Positions 9,122-18,593 of a DNA stretch of 64,000 bases are shown here, piece by piece. Under the pieces are notes generated by a model. The model saw only the letters and a list, made by a program, of their open reading frames with translations, was not told where the DNA came from and did no database searches. Each line of letters opens with the position of its first letter. The stretch's first letter is position 1. The position numbers were made by a program, and so were the translations under genes. Origin of the DNA: Saccharicrinis sp965230625 (lineage in GTDB: Bacteria > Bacteroidota > Bacteroidia > Bacteroidales > Marinilabiliaceae); contig CBDDLL010000002.1 of assembly GCA_965230625.1 (NCBI GenBank), forward strand, positions 558,001-622,000. The letters run 5' to 3'.

Positions 9122-10645
9122 ATGAGAAAAATTATTACTTATCTATTACTTACAGGATTGTTTACTTTAACAATTAAATCTCAACATGTCATTACTCTTG
9201 AAGATGTAGAATTTGACACCTCCAAAGGTGAAATAACAAAATATATAGGCAGTGATACCGACATTATTATACCTGGATCGTTTAGCATTAAAGGTAGTAA
9301 TATGGAGATACTGCGTATCGCAAGCTCTGCTTTTAAAAACAAAGATATTACAAATGTGAAATTTTCAGAAAATGTAAGGTATATTGGTATTTCTGCTTTT
9401 GAAGGGAATCCGATTGACCATACTACAATATTACTGCCCCACTCCATTGAACACGTTGGATATTATGCATTTGGTAAGTATGGTTCATTTAATATTGCTC
9501 TTCCTCTTTATGATTCTCAAGGTTATATAAAAGAATGGAAAACTCAAGATAATAAAACTGTAAAAACAATTGATACTGGTTTAAATTTATATAATGGAAC
9601 TCTAAAAAACGAACTAGCGATATTTACAATCACTTACCACACTATTGGAGGTAGCCATACAAATCAGTCATCTTTTAATTTCGAAACTGAAACATTTACC
9701 CTTACCGAAGCAACAAAAGATAACTTTAGCTTTAGTGGTTGGTATAGCAATGAAGAACTGAACGGTGATGTAATTACCGAAATAAAGAAAGGCACTTTAG
9801 GCAATATTGAATTATGGGCCAAATATAAACTTGATCAAGAACTTCAAAGCATTAACCTTAGTGTTATCAAAGATGCACGATTATTAAGTGGAGCACCTTC
9901 CCAAAATTTCGGTAATGAAACAATTGTAGATGTTTATAGTTACAGAGATGATTGGTCTTCCCCAAAAAAGAATTATAGAGTTGCATCTGTACTTGATTTT
10001 GGCGACCTCGATATTCCTTTGGATAAAATAAAAACAGCAACCTTAAAATTGTACCACCCTAAAAAATCTCTTCATGACAATAAAGGAAATAATGCGTTTA
10101 CTGTATATGCTTGTTCAAGAAACTGGAACGAATCATCAGTTAATTGGAACAACTCCCCACAGAAATTTACTGAAACAAAGGTAAATGTACCAAAAACAAC
10201 TGGTAATTTAGACTATGAAATAGATGTATTACCTGTCTTAAAAAGCAAAAGTAATGGACGTATAACAGCCTCCTTTTGTTTGACAATAAACAATATTTCC
10301 GGAACAAAATCATCAGCCAATTTTGCATCAAAGGAACATTCTAATGTATCAATGCACCCAAAATTGTTTATCGAATTAGATAACACTAGTACTTCTCTCC
10401 CTATGCAAGAGAAAATAAAATGCTGTTTATATCCAAATCCAGCAAGCAACTTATTACATATTGAGACTTATAAAGCAATAGGTGGATGGATAAGTATTGT
10501 TGATTTAAAAGGTAAAACTGTCTGGTCAAAACAAATTGATAATAGCAAACAAATAATTAATATTTCCAATTTTAAGAAAGGATTCTACATGGTAAACATT
10601 ACTACTAATAACAATAATGTTTCAAAAAAACTTATAATTAAATAA
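9122..10645 (+). CDS. Composite T9SS surface protein: BspA-like LRR, InlB B-repeat, CBM96-like, sorting domain
   Basis: 507 residues with a signal peptide (about 1-20). Residues about 25-130 resemble BspA-type leucine-rich repeats (e.g. ITNVKFSENVRYIGISAFEG). Residues about 165-238 match the InlB/Listeria-Bacteroides B-repeat (ITYHTIGG followed by FSGWYSNEELNGDVIT and LWAKY). Residues about 245-415 resemble the DNRLRE/CBM96-like beta-sandwich, with the telltale WNESSVNWNNSP motif. The C-terminus (about 430-507) is a T9SS type A sorting domain (YPNPASNLLHIE, then GFYMVNI and a basic end). It should be exported by Sec, passed through T9SS and attached to the cell surface, where it may bind carbohydrate or host/particle surfaces. 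It is monocistronic and ends just before a bidirectional hairpin terminator. No catalytic domain is visible. Confidence 0.85.
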   Translation: MRKIITYLLLTGLFTLTIKSQHVITLEDVEFDTSKGEITKYIGSDTDIIIPGSFSIKGSNMEILRIASSAFKNKDITNVKFSENVRYIGISAFEGNPIDHTTILLPHSIEHVGYYAFGKYGSFNIALPLYDSQGYIKEWKTQDNKTVKTIDTGLNLYNGTLKNELAIFTITYHTIGGSHTNQSSFNFETETFTLTEATKDNFSFSGWYSNEELNGDVITEIKKGTLGNIELWAKYKLDQELQSINLSVIKDARLLSGAPSQNFGNETIVDVYSYRDDWSSPKKNYRVASVLDFGDLDIPLDKIKTATLKLYHPKKSLHDNKGNNAFTVYACSRNWNESSVNWNNSPQKFTETKVNVPKTTGNLDYEIDVLPVLKSKSNGRITASFCLTINNISGTKSSANFASKEHSNVSMHPKLFIELDNTSTSLPMQEKIKCCLYPNPASNLLHIETYKAIGGWISIVDLKGKTVWSKQIDNSKQIINISNFKKGFYMVNITTNNNNVSKKLIIK

Positions 10646-10660
10646 AACATTTCGAATAAA

Positions 10661-10703
10661 AAGGAGCTGCCCCAAATCTAATTTTGAGACAGCTCCTCTT
10701 TTT
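10661..10703. terminator. Bidirectional intrinsic terminator
   Basis: The arms AGGAGCTG (10662-10669) and CAGCTCCT (10690-10697) form an 8-bp stem, with further inner pairing of CAAA with TTTG. It is followed by a T-run on the plus strand (10698-10703) and, read on the minus strand, by a T-rich stretch. It lies between the convergent genes 9122-10645 (+) and yidC (-), and probably ends both transcripts. Confidence 0.85.
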
Positions 10704-10749
10704 AAGAATAATCTTGTTCCTTGAATCGATTTTTTAGTAGTTAATAATT

Positions 10750-12603
10750 CTACTTTCTTTTCTTATTTCTTTGTGTTTGTTGCTGTTGCTTTGCCATTTC
10801 TTCTATCCTAGCCTGAAAACCTGATTTCTTTTTAGGTTTCTTTTGGTTGGCTTTAAGTTTTGCTAAAATAGCTTCCTCATCAACAAACCTTCTTATTAAT
10901 ATCGTTTGTAAAATAGTGATTAAGGTAGAAACAAAGTAGTAATAACTTAATCCTGATGCATAATTATTAAAGAATACCATAAACATAATTGGCATCATAT
11001 ACATCATACCTTTCATACCAGGCATTTGACTTGTGGACTGCGTCATCTCCTGATTCATCTTTGTATATACAATATTTGTAATTGACATTAATAAGCAAAA
11101 CAAACTTACGTGGTCTCCATAGAAAGGAATATTAAAAGGTAAATCTAAAATAGAATCATAACTTGATAAATCATCTGCCCATAAAAAGCTCTCATGTCTT
11201 AATTCTATAGAGGCCGGGAAGAAACGAAACATTGCAAATAAAATAGGCATTTGTAATAACATAGGTAAACATCCACCTAACGGACTCACTCCTGCCTTTT
11301 GATACAATGCCATAGTTGCCTTTTGGCGCTCCATTGCTTTATCTGCCGGGATCTTCTTATTTATTTCATCAATCTGCGGCTTCAATACCTTCATCTTAGC
11401 AGTTGACATATACGAACGATAAGTCAACGGAAACAATACTAACTTGATAATTAAAGTCAATAACAAAATAATTAATCCGTAACTACTTATTGCTCCCTCT
11501 AACCAGTTAAATATTGGTATTACTGCAATTTTATTGATCCATCCAAAAATACCCCAACCCAATGGTATAATCTCTTTTAATTCAAGATCTTTAAATTTCT
11601 TTAAGATTTTATATTTATTAGGTCCAAAATAAAACTGGAAAGATTTCACATTCTGCATTCCTCCGCTATGAGGTATGACTAACGAAGCAGTATTAGTACT
11701 TAATATTTCTGAAAGATCTTCCTCCGGATATACATTAACATTTACTTTTCCCGCCGCAAATTTATCCTTAGCAATTAATATGGATGAAAAAAATTGATCT
11801 TTAAAAGCTAACCATTTAACAGGTGTCCTAAAGTCTTCATCTCCGGATTTTCCAGAAATATCATCAACCACATCCTGATCGTACTTAAAGTAAGCCCCTG
11901 AGTATTGAATTTCAAATTTACGCCCTTTCTCCTGAGCTATTACATCCATCTTCCAGTCCAAATCAAAACCACCACGATTAGACTGAATAACATCGTCGAT
12001 GTTATTTTGAACAATATTAAAATCTAATATATACGAACTACTTGACAGCTTATAATCGAACGCCATAAACTGATCTCCACCTAATGATAACTTAAACCTT
12101 AATGTTGAATCGTTACTTGCAGCCTCATCAATCGTATAGTAAAGATTATTAGTATTCAGGATACGGTTGTTATGAAAGAAGTTAAAACCAAAGATATTTT
12201 CATCTCCATCAAATAAAACTAATGGTTCCTCTTTAAAATTTGTGTATTCTTTTAATTCAACAGAGTATACCTTTGCTCCTTTGCTCGATAACTTTACTTT
12301 AATTAAGTCATTCTCTAAAGTGTAAAACTTATTCTCTCCCTCTACAACATTGGCAAATAATCCGTATTTATCTTCTTTACGTTTTATTGCAACACTATCT
12401 GTAACTGCGGGTGAACTTACATCACTTTCTTTTATTTCCTCAGTTTTTATTTCAACTTCTTTTTTAGCAGCTTCAACCTTAGCGATCGAATCCTGATACC
12501 TTTTCTGCTCTTTTATTTCTTCTTCACTCGGCCTATTAAAATACCAAAATGCCCCTAAAATAAGGGCTATTAATATCATGCCTGTAACGGAATTTCTATC
12601 CAT
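10750..12603 (-). CDS. yidC: Membrane protein insertase YidC
   Basis: 617 residues, typical of the long Bacteroidota YidC. It inserts and folds inner-membrane proteins, alone or with SecYEG. There is an N-terminal transmembrane helix (about 6-22), a Lys/Glu-rich linker, a large periplasmic beta-domain (about 80-340) and the conserved 60KD_IMP/Oxa1 core from about 355. The core includes GLIILLLTLIIKLVLFPLTY (376-395), with the conserved positive groove residue at R396, the cytoplasmic helical hairpin (about 397-435), and the membrane segments PLGGCLPMLLQMPILFAMF and SGLSYYYFVSTLI. The strongly basic C-terminal tail (KKPKKKSG...RNKKRK) fits ribosome contact. It follows pyrG by 44 bp on the same strand and is probably co-transcribed with it, an order common in Bacteroidia. 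Confidence 0.98.
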   Translation of the reverse strand: MDRNSVTGMILIALILGAFWYFNRPSEEEIKEQKRYQDSIAKVEAAKKEVEIKTEEIKESDVSSPAVTDSVAIKRKEDKYGLFANVVEGENKFYTLENDLIKVKLSSKGAKVYSVELKEYTNFKEEPLVLFDGDENIFGFNFFHNNRILNTNNLYYTIDEAASNDSTLRFKLSLGGDQFMAFDYKLSSSSYILDFNIVQNNIDDVIQSNRGGFDLDWKMDVIAQEKGRKFEIQYSGAYFKYDQDVVDDISGKSGDEDFRTPVKWLAFKDQFFSSILIAKDKFAAGKVNVNVYPEEDLSEILSTNTASLVIPHSGGMQNVKSFQFYFGPNKYKILKKFKDLELKEIIPLGWGIFGWINKIAVIPIFNWLEGAISSYGLIILLLTLIIKLVLFPLTYRSYMSTAKMKVLKPQIDEINKKIPADKAMERQKATMALYQKAGVSPLGGCLPMLLQMPILFAMFRFFPASIELRHESFLWADDLSSYDSILDLPFNIPFYGDHVSLFCLLMSITNIVYTKMNQEMTQSTSQMPGMKGMMYMMPIMFMVFFNNYASGLSYYYFVSTLITILQTILIRRFVDEEAILAKLKANQKKPKKKSGFQARIEEMAKQQQQTQRNKKRK

Positions 12604-12647
12604 TTTTTAATCTTTAGTTTTAATACTTGTAATATTTATTATCACCA

Positions 12648-14249
12648 CTATTTATTGATAGCAGCATTCACAAACGACATAAAAATCGGATGTGGTTTTA
12701 AAACAGTACTACTGTACTCTGGGTGAAACTGAACACCAACGAACCATTTAAGTTCAGGTATTTCAACAATCTCGGCCAATCCAGTATCAGGATTACAACC
12801 TGAAGCTATCATACCATTTTCTTCAAACTGAGGAAGAAAATCATTGTTAAACTCATACCTATGTCTGTGTCTTTCGTGAGTTGTTTTTGCTTGATAAGCT
12901 TTGTATGCTTTAGTTTCTTCTTTTAAATTACATTCATATGCACCTAAACGCATAGTACCTCCCATATCGGTAACATTTTTTTGATCTTCCATTAAATCAA
13001 TTACCGGATAAGGAGTTGAGTGATCCATTTCGGAAGAATTGGCTTTTTCGAGGTTTATCACATTTCGTGCAAACTCAACTACGGCACATTGCATACCAAG
13101 ACATATTCCTAAAAATACCATGTTGTTCTCTCTGGCATACTTAGCTGCTTCCAGCTTACCTTCAATACCACGATTTCCAAAACCGGGAGCTACTAAAACA
13201 GCATCTAAACCTTGTAGTTTTTCAGCAACATTATTAGTATTAATACTCTCCGAATGAATAAGCTTTACTTCTGCTTTTCTATCGTGATAAGTAGCTGCAT
13301 GATTCAGTGCTTCGATAATTGATTTATATGCATCAGCTAACTCTACATACTTTCCTACTAATCCTATGGTTAACTTTTCTTCCGCTGTTTTAAGTTTATT
13401 CAAAAAGCTTTTCCACTTTTTAAGATCTGGTTTTTTACTTACTGGTAGATCAAGTTTTTCTAAACATATTTCGTCTAAACCTTCTTCCTGCATTTTAACA
13501 GGTACCTCGTAAATTGTTGATACATCAATTGATTGAATAACAGCACGTGGATTTACGTTACAGAATAAAGCTACCTTTTTACGTATATCTGATCCTAGAT
13601 TCTTTTCTGTTCGTAATACAAGTACATCTGGCTGAACTCCAGCCTCAAGTAATGCTTTAACTGAGTGTTGCGTTGGTTTTGTTTTTAACTCTCCCGACGC
13701 ACTTAAATATGGAACTAACGTAAGGTGAATAACCAAAGCACGATTGCCTAACTCCCATTTTAATTGACGAACTGATTCAATATAAGGCAAAGACTCTATG
13801 TCACCCACCGTACCTCCTATCTCAGTTATTACCACATCAAACTTATGCTTTGTTCCTAAAAGCTTTATGTTACGCTTAATTTCATCGGTAATATGCGGAA
13901 TAATTTGTACTGTCTTTCCTAAATAATCTCCCTTACGTTCTTTATTTATTACATTTTGGTATATTCTACCAGTTGTTACGTTATTAGCTTGAGATGTAGG
14001 CACATTTAAAAAACGTTCATAATGTCCTAAGTCAAGATCTGTTTCTGCACCATCTTCAGTTACATAACATTCTCCATGTTCATAAGGATTTAGAGTACCC
14101 GGATCTACATTTAAGTATGGATCTAGTTTTTGAATAGTAACTTTATATCCCCTGGATTGCAACAGCTTTGCCAATGAAGCTGAAATAATACCTTTTCCTA
14201 ATGATGAGGCCACCCCTCCTGTAACAAAAATATACCTTGTATCTGGCAC
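12648..14249 (-). CDS. pyrG: CTP synthase (glutamine hydrolysing)
   Basis: 533 residues, full length. It makes CTP from UTP, ATP and glutamine in the cytoplasm, the last step of de novo pyrimidine nucleotide synthesis. The N-terminal synthetase domain (1-270) has the ATP-binding loop GGVASSLGKG (11-20), DPYLNVDPGTLNPYEHGE and the EIGGTVGDIES motif (143-153). The C-terminal class I glutamine amidotransferase domain (about 293-530) carries the nucleophile Cys383 in GICLGMQC and the His509/Glu511 pair in FHPEYS. All catalytic residues are present. It is upstream of yidC in the same apparent transcription unit. Confidence 0.98.
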   Translation of the reverse strand: MPDTRYIFVTGGVASSLGKGIISASLAKLLQSRGYKVTIQKLDPYLNVDPGTLNPYEHGECYVTEDGAETDLDLGHYERFLNVPTSQANNVTTGRIYQNVINKERKGDYLGKTVQIIPHITDEIKRNIKLLGTKHKFDVVITEIGGTVGDIESLPYIESVRQLKWELGNRALVIHLTLVPYLSASGELKTKPTQHSVKALLEAGVQPDVLVLRTEKNLGSDIRKKVALFCNVNPRAVIQSIDVSTIYEVPVKMQEEGLDEICLEKLDLPVSKKPDLKKWKSFLNKLKTAEEKLTIGLVGKYVELADAYKSIIEALNHAATYHDRKAEVKLIHSESINTNNVAEKLQGLDAVLVAPGFGNRGIEGKLEAAKYARENNMVFLGICLGMQCAVVEFARNVINLEKANSSEMDHSTPYPVIDLMEDQKNVTDMGGTMRLGAYECNLKEETKAYKAYQAKTTHERHRHRYEFNNDFLPQFEENGMIASGCNPDTGLAEIVEIPELKWFVGVQFHPEYSSTVLKPHPIFMSFVNAAINK

Positions 14250-14454
14250 TGTACCAACTTTTTAAATTAAACTAAATTTTCTTGCCAAAAATAAAGGTAC
14301 AAAGGTAAAAATTAATAAGTAATTTGAAAGGAACATATAAGGAGAAAACCTTCAATTACTTAGTCTTTGCAAGAAAACTCTATATACTGCGCTGCGCTTG
14401 CCTTTAACGCCTTTTTATTAAAGATATCAAAATAACAAAAACTTCTTATTGGCT

Positions 14455-15486
14455 TTACTTAAGGATTGAGTTGATTGTTAAAAACTTTTTTAAATCTTTT
14501 TCGTCGTTAACCTTTATCAATTCCCACTCAATATCATACTCCATTTTTTCTCCAATTTTTAATACTTCTTGAGGACTTAAGCATTCCAGTTCACTAAATT
14601 CAGGGCATGAGAATATGGTAGCTGATGTTCCTCCATCAGGATATTCTGCATTATTATCCATCTTAAATCGTTCTATCATCAAAGCTTCTCCCATAAATCC
14701 TGCAACCCACCCCATAGCATCAGCACCTATTTTTTGCGCATTTCCATTTATAGCATTCAGCTTTATCAATCCATCTTGTACTTCTACATTGTCTGTAGCA
14801 TAGTTTTTAGCATCAGGCCAATACGGAATTATATAACCATCCTTAAATACACTTTTCATGTTTAATGGTAACCATGCTGTTTTATGAGGTTTTATTTTCG
14901 TTAAATTCCAAATGCATAAAGGAATTGAATCCAGTTCAGCACTCTTTGCCTTATGCACTTTTTCAAGCTCTTGTTCAATTTTAACTACGGTAGTATTTTC
15001 TTCAAGCGTTATTATGCGAGTATACTTTACTCCTTGTATTTTACTAACCGGACTTTCTATTTTAACACCTTTCTCTAATATCTTAAAAGAATAAGGCCCT
15101 TGCTCAATCCATTGATCAGCTATAAAACGACTACCATTTAATAAATGGAAATACTCTTCGGAACTAGTCCAAACCTTATCTCCCCCTAAAAACGGACTTG
15201 CTGGTTTACCATCTTTTAAATAAACCTCACCTTCCTTAAAGGTCGCCCCTGCCATCTCTTTATTTACAAATAACACATTCTCTTCATTATCAAAGCCATA
15301 ATGAATAATTCTACCAACCTGAGGTACTACAACAAGGCATACTAATCCATTTTTTAACTCAACTGCATTTTTCCAACCTTTGTAATTGATTTCTTTAACC
15401 GAAACAGCAGGTTGTTTTTTACATGAATAGGTAATAATTAAAAATATAATTGCTATTATTTTTGATGCTTTAAAGAAGGAGAACAT
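14455..15486 (-). CDS. DUF4380-type exported lipoprotein
   Basis: 343 residues from the ATG at 15486. An in-frame ATG eight codons upstream (15510) is also possible, but the later start places the hydrophobic helix better. The N-terminus is a lipoprotein-like signal ending ITYSCKK, with the lipidated Cys near residue 22. The body begins with GWKNAVELKNG, then VVPQVGRIIHYGF and GGDKVWTSSEE. This pattern (conserved PQVGRI, GGDK and W) is the DUF4380 family, beta-sandwich proteins often found near polysaccharide-degradation genes and resembling aldose-epimerase/beta-galactosidase-type folds. Function is unknown. It is monocistronic, with a 205-bp gap to pyrG downstream and a 506-bp gap to the next gene upstream. 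Confidence 0.7.
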   Translation of the reverse strand: MFSFFKASKIIAIIFLIITYSCKKQPAVSVKEINYKGWKNAVELKNGLVCLVVVPQVGRIIHYGFDNEENVLFVNKEMAGATFKEGEVYLKDGKPASPFLGGDKVWTSSEEYFHLLNGSRFIADQWIEQGPYSFKILEKGVKIESPVSKIQGVKYTRIITLEENTTVVKIEQELEKVHKAKSAELDSIPLCIWNLTKIKPHKTAWLPLNMKSVFKDGYIIPYWPDAKNYATDNVEVQDGLIKLNAINGNAQKIGADAMGWVAGFMGEALMIERFKMDNNAEYPDGGTSATIFSCPEFSELECLSPQEVLKIGEKMEYDIEWELIKVNDEKDLKKFLTINSILK

Positions 15487-15510
15487 ATAAATAACACTTT
15501 GACATAACAC

Positions 15511-15992
15511 ATTTAATAACTCAAAATTAATATTTATTGTCTTTATATTGCATGATAAATTATATTATTTTGTTAATTACTGCATTTGCAATAATAAGAT
15601 AAGAGGTCTTTTAAAGCACAAAAGCCTGACATTAATGCCAAGCTTTAATATTTTGCAAACATCGGATGCTATCAACTGAAATACTTATAAACTGCATTTT
15701 TTTTTAAGCAAAACATCCGATGTTTAATACATGAAATTAAGTTAGTTTTATTCTCTTAATGCATTGGCTTGCATTCGCAAAGTCCGAGCTGCAAGCTCGA
15801 ACTAGTGCAAAAAATGCTATACTCACTATGGGGGTTCATAGGCAAAATATTTGTCAAAACTTTGACGTTTGAGATACCTACAGACCTAAAATAACCATTA
15901 ACAACATTAGTTTGTATTAGTTGCCGATGAGCGATCAAGTACACTACAACCCTTATATTTTATGGAATATCAATGAATTACTTTATTAAACT
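15511..15992. other. Intergenic region with inverted repeats
   Basis: No convincing gene. It holds a 12-bp perfect inverted repeat, AAACATCGGATG (15657-15668) and CATCCGATGTTT (15714-15725). It also holds a compact palindrome, CGAGCTGCAAGCTCG (about 15784-15798), of the sort seen in dispersed Bacteroidota repeats. The first could be a loose transcription-end hairpin for the beta-helix gene upstream on the minus strand. A 62-codon minus ORF here (15756-15944) crosses the palindrome and looks non-coding. Confidence 0.45.
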
Positions 15993-18593
15993 TTATTTTA
16001 GTAATATCTTAACAGGCTCAATATCCAAGTCAGGTAATACTAAATAATAAATACCTTTATGCAAGCCTGAAAGATTTATTTTGTAAATCTCATGACCATT
16101 CGTAACACCAAAGCTCGATTCATGCACCACTGAACCAAATATGTTATAAACTCTAATTTTTACAAAATCTTTTAAGTTACCTAAGTTATTAATTTTAATA
16201 TTCAGAATCCCATTTGTAGGATTTGGATATGCAATAACACCAGTTCCTTTTATTAAGGATAGTTTTGCATTACTAGTTCCCGAATTAATGGATTTAAAAG
16301 ATGAACTACCCGAAAAGAATTTAAAGGATTCAATACTTACTTGCGAAGTGGAACCACCCGTAGCTGCAGTAAACCCAACCCATGCTTTGTTAGAACCTAT
16401 TAAATCGGGAATATTGGTTTTATTGAATTGATGATGAAAACTGTCACCAAGAACTAAATCTTTTACTTTAACATCCAGATTCATACCATTATAATTTAGC
16501 CAGACTTTTATACTATTACCATTTTTAAAGTTAATAGGATTAACGTTAATCTCGCCCCCTTCCGGATCTTCCCCACTTGAATATATTGCAATATTGTCAC
16601 CACCCCAAAAATCAAATTTCAGGGAGAAAGAGTTACTGATTGTACGGTATCCTAAATCACCACCTGTTTTTCCTAAAGCATCTAACGAGCTATTCTGCAA
16701 AATAAAAGTTAAACCATCCGCACGTTGATCTCCTTGCACATTGAAAGTGAATTCTGCTTCAAATTCTTCAATACTAACCTGGGTAGTATCATATACACTG
16801 CTGGCATTAAATTTATTATTATCTGTAAGCTCTAATACACCGTTATTTATCGATGAGTTACCATTTAAAATAAGCGCTTCATTGTTTCCAAAGCTCGGGT
16901 ATTCAATTCTATTGTTAGTCGTAATATTCTTAATATCCCAGCTAATTGTATCTTCGCATCCCATTGCATCCTTAACTGTTACAGAGTAATTACCAGAACA
17001 CAGCCCTGATATTGATTGGGTTGTACCTCCATTTGACCAGCTGTAAGCAAGAGGATAAGTAAGGTTATTACCTTTTACATTTAGGTTGATTGAACCAGCA
17101 CATTTATTTTCTTCATCATTGACAATATCTGCAGTAAAATCAAATTCCACCGATTCGCAATCACTAGGCGCAGAATATATATATTCATAAGCCCCGATAT
17201 CCCAACCATTATATTGAGGAGCTTCTGTTCCGTCTCTATCTATTTTTATATTAAAATAGGCAGGTAAACTTAAGGATGTTCCTTTATCAATGGAAGGACT
17301 GTCTTTTAAAATATGAAAATCATTATTATCTGCATCTTTAAACATTGGGTTGCCAGTAATTTTGTGAGCTTCGTTTGGAATTTTCCCATTTACATTGTGA
17401 TACAAGTTATAATCCATGTTATACCTCTTGCTCAGTGAGTAAAGAGCTTTTGATTTGATATTACTAAAAATATTGTTTTTAATATCTGATGGTATTCCAA
17501 ATAACCTTAATCCTATTTCTTCTCCAAAAAAGGTGTTGTTATAAATGGTAACTCCTTCATTTATTGCCAATTCTCCTTTTGTTTTAAGCAAAACAGCATG
17601 TTCCAAATGATGATGAAAAATATTTCTGGTTATAATAAAATCGGTTGGAAAGTTCCAGTTTTTGCGAATTCCATTAGTTCCTCCTGTTAATTCGCACCTG
17701 TCAACAATTACCGAGTCTACTTCATCGGTATAAATATTTGTTCCATCACCCTTATGAATTAGATTAGTATTGTAAACCTCTACAATTGGCCAATCTTTTT
17801 CCGGCTTTTTACTGCCCACCATTATATTAAACTTTAAAGGGTAGCCCGTATGATCAAGTACGCTATTAACTACAATTAGTTTTTCAATTCCTATACTCTT
17901 TTCTTTATAATGCTCGGTAATAAACTGTACGTTGTCCCCTCCTGAATCTTTTTCGTTTGGAGCAAATTGGTAGTCGGTATTCACATGGTGGCAATAAAGT
18001 CCTTCAACATAAACAACATCGGCACTATGAAACCAACAACCATCATCAGCAGTATGACTTACCTCGCAATTTATAACTTTTAGTGTATCTGTGTTTTGTG
18101 CTGAACAAATTCCCTTTACGCCACCTTTGGTTTTTAAATTAAATGCAACTCCTTTAATACATTTGATAAAATTTACCATAATAGTTCCTTGCTGATTAGC
18201 ACCGTTAGCAACAAATGTACTTTCTAAAAACAAGTTATTAATTTGCGGATTATAAGCACCATCACCTGTTACTATCATCTTGATATTGCTTTTATCGGTC
18301 CAAATACGTGGTCTTTCACCATTGCCGTATGCATCTAATACCACGTTAGGTTCATTAATTTTAATAGGTATCGATAATTTAAAATCCTCACCTCTTTTGA
18401 AAAGGTAGGTAGTATTGGCTTTTAGGATAATGCGGTCCTCTTTGTTCGAAGGAATATCATTAATCCTTTTATACGGAGCCTGTATAGAACCATCTCCTCC
18501 TTCGGGAGCACTGGCATCTAAATAAATAACATTAGCTTTCCCTATTTGAACAAATAAGAAAAGCAGTAAGAAAAATTGAATAGTTGTTTTCAT
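15993..18593 (-). CDS. T9SS-secreted beta-helix / SprB-repeat / L-type lectin-like protein
   Basis: 866 residues with a signal peptide (about 1-20). Residues 22-470 look like a right-handed parallel beta-helix (polysaccharide-lyase/chondroitinase-like fold), starting IYLDASAPEGGDGSIQAPYK and containing repeated N-rich turns. A SprB-type repeat follows (about 495-555, AYSWSNGGTTQSISGLCSG). Then comes an L-type lectin-like domain (about 565-765, with GDQRADGLTFILQNSS and AWVGFTAATGG). A T9SS type A sorting domain ends the protein (788-866, AYPNPTNG ... KGIYYLVL). The helix may bind or cleave an anionic polysaccharide such as pectin, alginate or a sulphated glycan, but no catalytic triad was identified. 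The lectin module should add sugar binding. It is predicted to be a surface protein and is transcribed alone. Confidence 0.8.
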   Translation of the reverse strand: MKTTIQFFLLLFLFVQIGKANVIYLDASAPEGGDGSIQAPYKRINDIPSNKEDRIILKANTTYLFKRGEDFKLSIPIKINEPNVVLDAYGNGERPRIWTDKSNIKMIVTGDGAYNPQINNLFLESTFVANGANQQGTIMVNFIKCIKGVAFNLKTKGGVKGICSAQNTDTLKVINCEVSHTADDGCWFHSADVVYVEGLYCHHVNTDYQFAPNEKDSGGDNVQFITEHYKEKSIGIEKLIVVNSVLDHTGYPLKFNIMVGSKKPEKDWPIVEVYNTNLIHKGDGTNIYTDEVDSVIVDRCELTGGTNGIRKNWNFPTDFIITRNIFHHHLEHAVLLKTKGELAINEGVTIYNNTFFGEEIGLRLFGIPSDIKNNIFSNIKSKALYSLSKRYNMDYNLYHNVNGKIPNEAHKITGNPMFKDADNNDFHILKDSPSIDKGTSLSLPAYFNIKIDRDGTEAPQYNGWDIGAYEYIYSAPSDCESVEFDFTADIVNDEENKCAGSINLNVKGNNLTYPLAYSWSNGGTTQSISGLCSGNYSVTVKDAMGCEDTISWDIKNITTNNRIEYPSFGNNEALILNGNSSINNGVLELTDNNKFNASSVYDTTQVSIEEFEAEFTFNVQGDQRADGLTFILQNSSLDALGKTGGDLGYRTISNSFSLKFDFWGGDNIAIYSSGEDPEGGEINVNPINFKNGNSIKVWLNYNGMNLDVKVKDLVLGDSFHHQFNKTNIPDLIGSNKAWVGFTAATGGSTSQVSIESFKFFSGSSSFKSINSGTSNAKLSLIKGTGVIAYPNPTNGILNIKINNLGNLKDFVKIRVYNIFGSVVHESSFGVTNGHEIYKINLSGLHKGIYYLVLPDLDIEPVKILLK

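Noticed and set aside
15756..15944. 62-codon minus-strand ORF
   Set aside because: Overlaps palindromic repeats, has no recognisable domain and its composition is unlike neighbouring proteins.
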